Below are positions 61,146 through 64,000 of a stretch of 64,000 bases of DNA, piece by piece (the stretch's first letter is position 1; every line of letters begins with the position of its first letter). The notes beneath the pieces are model-generated. The model was given only the letters and a program-made list of their open reading frames with translations, did not search any database and was not told where the DNA came from. Origin of the DNA: SM1-50 sp964467345. Its GTDB lineage: Archaea > Thermoplasmatota > E2 > DHVEG-1. Made by a program: the position numbers and the translations under genes. The stretch is taken from positions 8,824 through 72,823 of the forward strand of contig CAYXPY010000009.1 of assembly GCA_964467345.1 (NCBI GenBank), given 5' to 3'.

Positions 61146-61928
61146 ATGATGAAAGAAATTAACATAATAACTCATAATAAAGTTGATCTATCCAATTCAC
61201 TGTTGATTGTTGCATTCCCAACCGTTGGTTTAGTAAGTATCATAAGTGCACGATTCATGGTTGAATCCCTAAAACTTGAAGAAATCGGATCGATTGAATC
61301 CCCGTATCTTATCCCTGCTACGGTTATTCATGATGGAATACCTTTGCCACCGGTGAGAATTTTTGCAGGAAGAAAAACATGCGGTCCAAACGGATCATGT
61401 AGTCAACTCGTAATTATTTTATCTGAATTCATGCCCCCCTGGGAAATTATGATTCCTCTTACAGACGCTATTATTGATTGGGCGCAGCAAAAAAAATGCA
61501 AATATATCGTTACATTAGAAGGAATAAACGTTGTCGGTGAGGAAGCCTTAGCAAAGCCAAATGTATATGGATTGGGGACTACAACAGCCACTAGAGACCT
61601 GTTAAATCAATTTCATATTGAAGAAAGCAACGACGGTTTAATTACTGGTATCTCTGGAGTTCTTTTATATAAAGCAGTTCAAAAGAAGCTCGATATGCTA
61701 TGTTTCCTCTCGGAAGTTCATGTATCATATCCAGATTCGCGTAGTGCGGGAAGATTGTTAGAAAAATTAAACTTTCTTATTCCCGATATTAAGATAGATC
61801 CTAAACCATTGTATATCGAAGCCGAATCAATTGAACATGCGATTCAGACGTTTATGCAACAAGCAAAAACAACAGAAGAGCATATGCATTGGAAAGGGAT
61901 GGATGCGATTCCCAGGATGTACGGATAA
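61146..61928 (+). CDS. PAC2-family (proteasome assembly chaperone-like) protein
   Basis: The 260-residue protein follows the PAC2/DUF75 pattern: LLIVAFPTVGLVSIISARFMVESLKLEEIGSIESPYLIP, PPVRIFAG, VTLEGINVVGEEALAKPNVYGLGTTTATRDL, GLITGISGVLL, VSYPDSRSAGRLLEKL. Eukaryotic relatives assist 20S proteasome assembly; archaeal members often remain of unknown role, so the name is by family only. It is the first of two genes; a micro membrane protein follows 29 bases later. The start is one of two adjacent ATGs (61146 or 61149). Confidence 0.88.
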   Translation: MMKEINIITHNKVDLSNSLLIVAFPTVGLVSIISARFMVESLKLEEIGSIESPYLIPATVIHDGIPLPPVRIFAGRKTCGPNGSCSQLVIILSEFMPPWEIMIPLTDAIIDWAQQKKCKYIVTLEGINVVGEEALAKPNVYGLGTTTATRDLLNQFHIEESNDGLITGISGVLLYKAVQKKLDMLCFLSEVHVSYPDSRSAGRLLEKLNFLIPDIKIDPKPLYIEAESIEHAIQTFMQQAKTTEEHMHWKGMDAIPRMYG

Positions 61929-61957
61929 TCGAAAAAAAAAATAAGGAGTTGATAGTA

Positions 61958-62068
61958 ATGGATAAAAAAGAAACATATCTCTTCGATATTCAGCAGAGTA
62001 CCTGGTTATTTGTACGTCTTTTTCTTGTGATAAGTACAGTTATTTTTTTAATGAATTTTGTTTTTTAA
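61958..62068 (+). CDS. Micro membrane protein, 36 aa
   Basis: ATG 61958 follows AAGGAGTTGATAGTA (strong ribosome-binding site). The 36-residue product has a polar start (MDKKETYLFDIQQSTW) and one hydrophobic helix (LFVRLFLVISTVIFLMNFVF). It is close behind PAC2 and probably on the same mRNA. Function unknown. Confidence 0.6.
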   Translation: MDKKETYLFDIQQSTWLFVRLFLVISTVIFLMNFVF

Positions 62069-62334
62069 TATAAGAGATATATTTCATTTTTCAGAAGATT
62101 TTTTTCCTCTTAAGTGTTTTAACCGTAATTCTTCTTCCGTTCCATGGTGAGTCGCGTCAGAGTATGTTTTAAAAAAAACCGATGGAAATTTGTATGAGTT
62201 TAATATCAATCTTTAACGATTTTTTACTTCGTTGCTTCTCCGGTTTAACTAAGATAACCATTCATTTAATCAATCGATGTTCTCTCATAAGCAAACCTAT
62301 TGGTAATATGAAAATCAGAAACCTTCAAAATTTT

Positions 62335-62886
62335 TTATTGAGAATTATTTTTTTTCGCTTGATATCTTACTGGGATACGTCTTTTCTCTGAGGGATTTTT
62401 TTTACGGATATTTATGCGAAGAATACCATCACTCATAATCGCCTCTGCGTTATCTGGATTAATCTCCTCAGGGAACCGAAGGTATCTACAGAGTGTTGAA
62501 TATCCTCGTTCTCGTTGAATATACCCAAAAGTTTCTTTTTGAATTGTTGTATCTATCGCACCGCAGATACTAATCATAGTCGGCGTCAATGCAATCTCTA
62601 TGTCTTTTTTATTAACTCCGGGTAATTCTGTAATGATTTGATATTCTTTCCCGGAATCAATCATGTCGACGGGTATTAATTTTGTTTGGTTTTCGGAATG
62701 TGATTCTGACACTTGATTCATGATTAGGTCGTTCCACCAAGGTTTTACCCAAGGATCTTTACTGTACATTCTGTTGATATTGTCCATGAATTCCAAAGGA
62801 TCTCCTAGAATTGGTAATATCGCTGGCCGTGGAAAAGATCTCTTTTTTGTCTGAATATTAATTATTTTTCCTTTCTTTTTCATCAT
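62335..62886 (-). CDS. Hsp20-like small heat-shock protein
   Basis: A 183-residue protein of the alpha-crystallin family. The domain at about residues 72-165 reads IPVDMIDSGKEYQIITELPGVNKKDIEIALTPTMISICGAI, then GYSTLCRYLRFPEEINPDNAEAIMSDGILRINIRKKNP, ending in IPVRY. It is more diverged than the copy at 59266, with a longer N-terminal arm (PLEFMDNINRMYSKDPWVKPWW). Start at the first of two adjacent ATGs. About 280 bases upstream hold its leader and the terminator-like hairpins at 63119-63165. Confidence 0.9.
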   Translation of the reverse strand: MMKKKGKIINIQTKKRSFPRPAILPILGDPLEFMDNINRMYSKDPWVKPWWNDLIMNQVSESHSENQTKLIPVDMIDSGKEYQIITELPGVNKKDIEIALTPTMISICGAIDTTIQKETFGYIQRERGYSTLCRYLRFPEEINPDNAEAIMSDGILRINIRKKNPSEKRRIPVRYQAKKNNSQ

Positions 62887-63109
62887 AAGATACTCGCCAC
62901 GTTTGATTTAGATTAAGATGTTGTTGGTTTTCGTATCGATTGTAGCAAAATAATTTCATCTTGCGTTAGATATTTTTCTCTCAGATCATTTTCAGAGTTA
63001 TTGAACATAGTTCATTTTCTCCTATAAATTAACATAATTCTTTGTGTTAATAATTTGACTTAAAAATAATTAAAAAATATGTAAAAAACGCTTCGAGTTA
63101 TTGAAAAAG
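62887..63109 (-). promoter_or_regulatory. Leader/promoter region of the second hsp20 gene
   Basis: No gene is seen. Read on the minus strand the region contains TTTTTAATTATTTTTAAGTC (complement of 63057-63076), related to the regional promoter element. An AT-rich stretch and GGAG-like bases near 63019 also occur. The element lies far (about 170 bases) from ATG 62886, so the mRNA may have a long leader. Confidence 0.35.
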
Positions 63110-63167
63110 GGGAGTGATGAGACTAGCGAGGTTGAAGTAGTCTCTCCAAGATAGACCTACTACTTGA
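63110..63167 (-). terminator. Two mutually exclusive hairpins ending in a T-run
   Basis: Read on the minus strand, AAGTAGT (63165-63159) can pair with ACTACTT (63141-63135). The overlapping GAGACTA (63144-63138) can pair with TAGTCTC (63125-63119), and CCCCTTTTTTC follows the second stem. This is the geometry of a terminator with a competing antiterminator, downstream of the 80-aa gene and upstream of hsp20. Confidence 0.45.
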
Positions 63168-63410
63168 TTAAAATGTTGTATCGGTATTTTCCCGGGAATT
63201 GTTATGGTTTTCGGATAAATAAATTTCAGAGACTTCCTTAATCGATAACAAGCGTCCATCTTCTGCTATTTCTACTACTTCTGCCATATCTGTTTCTCCT
63301 TGCTGTCTTTCAAATTTATCGCTTTTATTCCAATATTCTATTTCTGAAAAGGGATAGACCAATTGACGCCTCAATCTTTGATTCTTTAGACGTTCTACCG
63401 CTTCGTCCAT
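63168..63410 (-). CDS. Small hypothetical protein, 80 aa
   Basis: An 80-residue hydrophilic protein (MDEAVERLKNQRLRRQLVYPF, then MAEVVEIAEDGRLLSIKEVSEIYLSENHNN). The middle segment IAEDGRLLSIKEVSEIY resembles a short helix-turn-helix or docking helix, but no family was recognised. An internal ATG before AEVVEIAEDG preceded by GGAGAAACAGAT would give a 39-residue product and has the better ribosome-binding site. Hairpins follow the stop. Confidence 0.45.
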   Translation of the reverse strand: MDEAVERLKNQRLRRQLVYPFSEIEYWNKSDKFERQQGETDMAEVVEIAEDGRLLSIKEVSEIYLSENHNNSRENTDTTF

Positions 63411-63562
63411 TGGTATGTTTATTATCGATGGAACTATATGAATATACTTCAGAAATAGATGAAAGAAGTGTAAAGAATAGGTTTAAAGATAATGTAGGTG
63501 AGTCGCAATGGAAATACGATATTAATAATTTTTTTCTTCATTGCTTCTAGCTTTCATTTTTT

Positions 63563-63919
63563 TTATTGAACAATTATTTTTCCTCTCATGTTTGGATGAA
63601 TACTGCAGTAGTAATCGTAAGTCCCTGAGGTCGTGAATGTATAGGTATAATTTTGTCCATTCGTCAACGTCCCAGAACTGAACAAATCATTATCTTCGAT
63701 TATATTATGATCAACCCCATCATTGTTTATCCAAGTGACCGTTGTTCCATTTTCAACAGTGAGACTGCTTGGTTTGAATGATAAATTTTCGATAAGAACA
63801 GTGTTTTCATCGGGATTAATTGGTTGTTGTGTACAACCTGAAAGAAAGATGACTAATACGAGGATACCAAGTATGATTTGAGAGTTTATCTTTGATGTAT
63901 CTAGAGTTTTTTTCATCAT
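63563..63919 (-). CDS. Cupredoxin (plastocyanin-like) lipoprotein
   Basis: The product has 118 residues from ATG 63919 (GGAAGG 7 bases upstream). The N-terminal signal ends in the lipobox VIFLSGCTQQ, so it should be a membrane-anchored lipoprotein. The type 1 copper fold is clear: VLIENLSFKPSSLTVENGTTVTWINNDGVDHNI (first His), then SGTYDYYCSIHPNMRGKIIVQ, with Cys, His and Met ligands. It is an electron carrier or copper protein on the outer face. The regional promoter element lies at 63968-63984. Confidence 0.93.
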   Translation of the reverse strand: MMKKTLDTSKINSQIILGILVLVIFLSGCTQQPINPDENTVLIENLSFKPSSLTVENGTTVTWINNDGVDHNIIEDNDLFSSGTLTNGQNYTYTFTTSGTYDYYCSIHPNMRGKIIVQ

Positions 63920-63967
63920 ATTTTTTCCTTCCTGTTCATTGATTGGTATTATCTTTAAAACGATGAC

Positions 63968-63984
63968 GAAAAAATGATTAAAAA
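63968..63984 (-). promoter_or_regulatory. Conserved promoter element, copy G (cupredoxin)
   Basis: Minus-strand TTTTTAATCATTTTTTC shares its first 16 bases with copy A at 48311-48326. The TATA end is replaced by CGTC, and a separate TTTTAAAG box follows nearer the gene. So the conserved part is upstream of, and separable from, the TATA box. Confidence 0.5.
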
Positions 63985-64000
63985 TCAATTAAAAAATAAA

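Noticed and set aside
62182..62391. 69-codon frame on the plus strand starting MEICMSLISIFNDF
   Set aside because: Overlaps the 3' end of hsp20 in the opposite direction, has no ribosome-binding site or TATA box and shows no domain. Probably a chance frame in AT-rich DNA.
1..64000. CRISPR array, insertion sequence, tRNA or rRNA genes
   Set aside because: No regularly spaced direct repeats, transposase-like proteins, tRNA T-loop pattern with matching acceptor arms, or rRNA sequence was seen on reading the window.

Overview
The window is chromosomal DNA from an archaeon, most likely a member of the Thermoplasmatota. It carries a PCNA clamp, an RNase P Pop5-type protein, transcription factor S, both subunits of topoisomerase VI, a split glycine decarboxylase, an archaeal ValRS and many TATA-box promoters with very short or absent leaders. 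Secreted papain-like, M14 and S15-type peptidases beside redox/tungsto-enzyme genes suggest an anaerobic, protein-degrading heterotroph of the kind described for sediment Thermoplasmata (for example MBG-D). That placement is inference; no rRNA gene is present to test it. No tRNA, rRNA, CRISPR array, insertion sequence or prophage was found.

Layout. 1-3.7 kb: glycine decarboxylase (gcvPA truncated, gcvPB), then rnp2 and pcn on the other strand. 3.9-12.4 kb: three pilin-like membrane proteins, small zinc-ribbon and winged-helix proteins, a gamma-carbonic anhydrase, a cold-shock-domain protein, two paralogous secreted proteins sharing an identical promoter, TFS and a Nudix hydrolase. 12.4-15.2 kb: MobB and two transporters. 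15.2-21.2 kb: a redox module with two small extracytoplasmic proteins, a membrane protein, a four-cluster ferredoxin, a tungsten/molybdenum aldehyde oxidoreductase and an acetate-type transporter. 21.5-27 kb: M14 carboxypeptidase, a hexulose-6-phosphate synthase/RraA fusion, a DUF362-ferredoxin protein, a beta-CA-like protein and an OFA-type transporter. 27-33 kb: valS with a coupled micro-membrane protein, divergent from top6B-top6A. 33-48 kb: mostly secreted or membrane proteins (right-handed beta-helix, papain-like protease, a 1363-residue surface protein, S15-type hydrolase, FG-GAP repeat protein).

48-64 kb is different: it is AT-rich, has long intergenic spaces and is devoted to signalling and stress. 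It holds a cytosolic MEDS-PAS(9)-histidine kinase overlapping a REC-PAS-DUF835-winged-helix regulator, a stand-alone receiver protein, a winged-helix protein, a glycosyltransferase, an unusual phosphofructokinase, two Hsp20 proteins, a ferritin-like protein, PAC2 and a cupredoxin. Several transcription units start with the same roughly 20-base promoter element, close to TTTTTAATCATTTTTTTATA. Two of these units, in the gene-free stretch 57332-57983, are not coding. Each has a long terminal stem with the shared arms GTTGTAGAGT/ACTCTACAA around a loop holding a C-rich tract that resembles the anti-Shine-Dalgarno sequence. I read them as a pair of paralogous small RNAs. A third hairpin of the same design, but different sequence, lies at 21335-21401. 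The promoter element and RNA pair are the best candidates here for an undescribed regulatory system.
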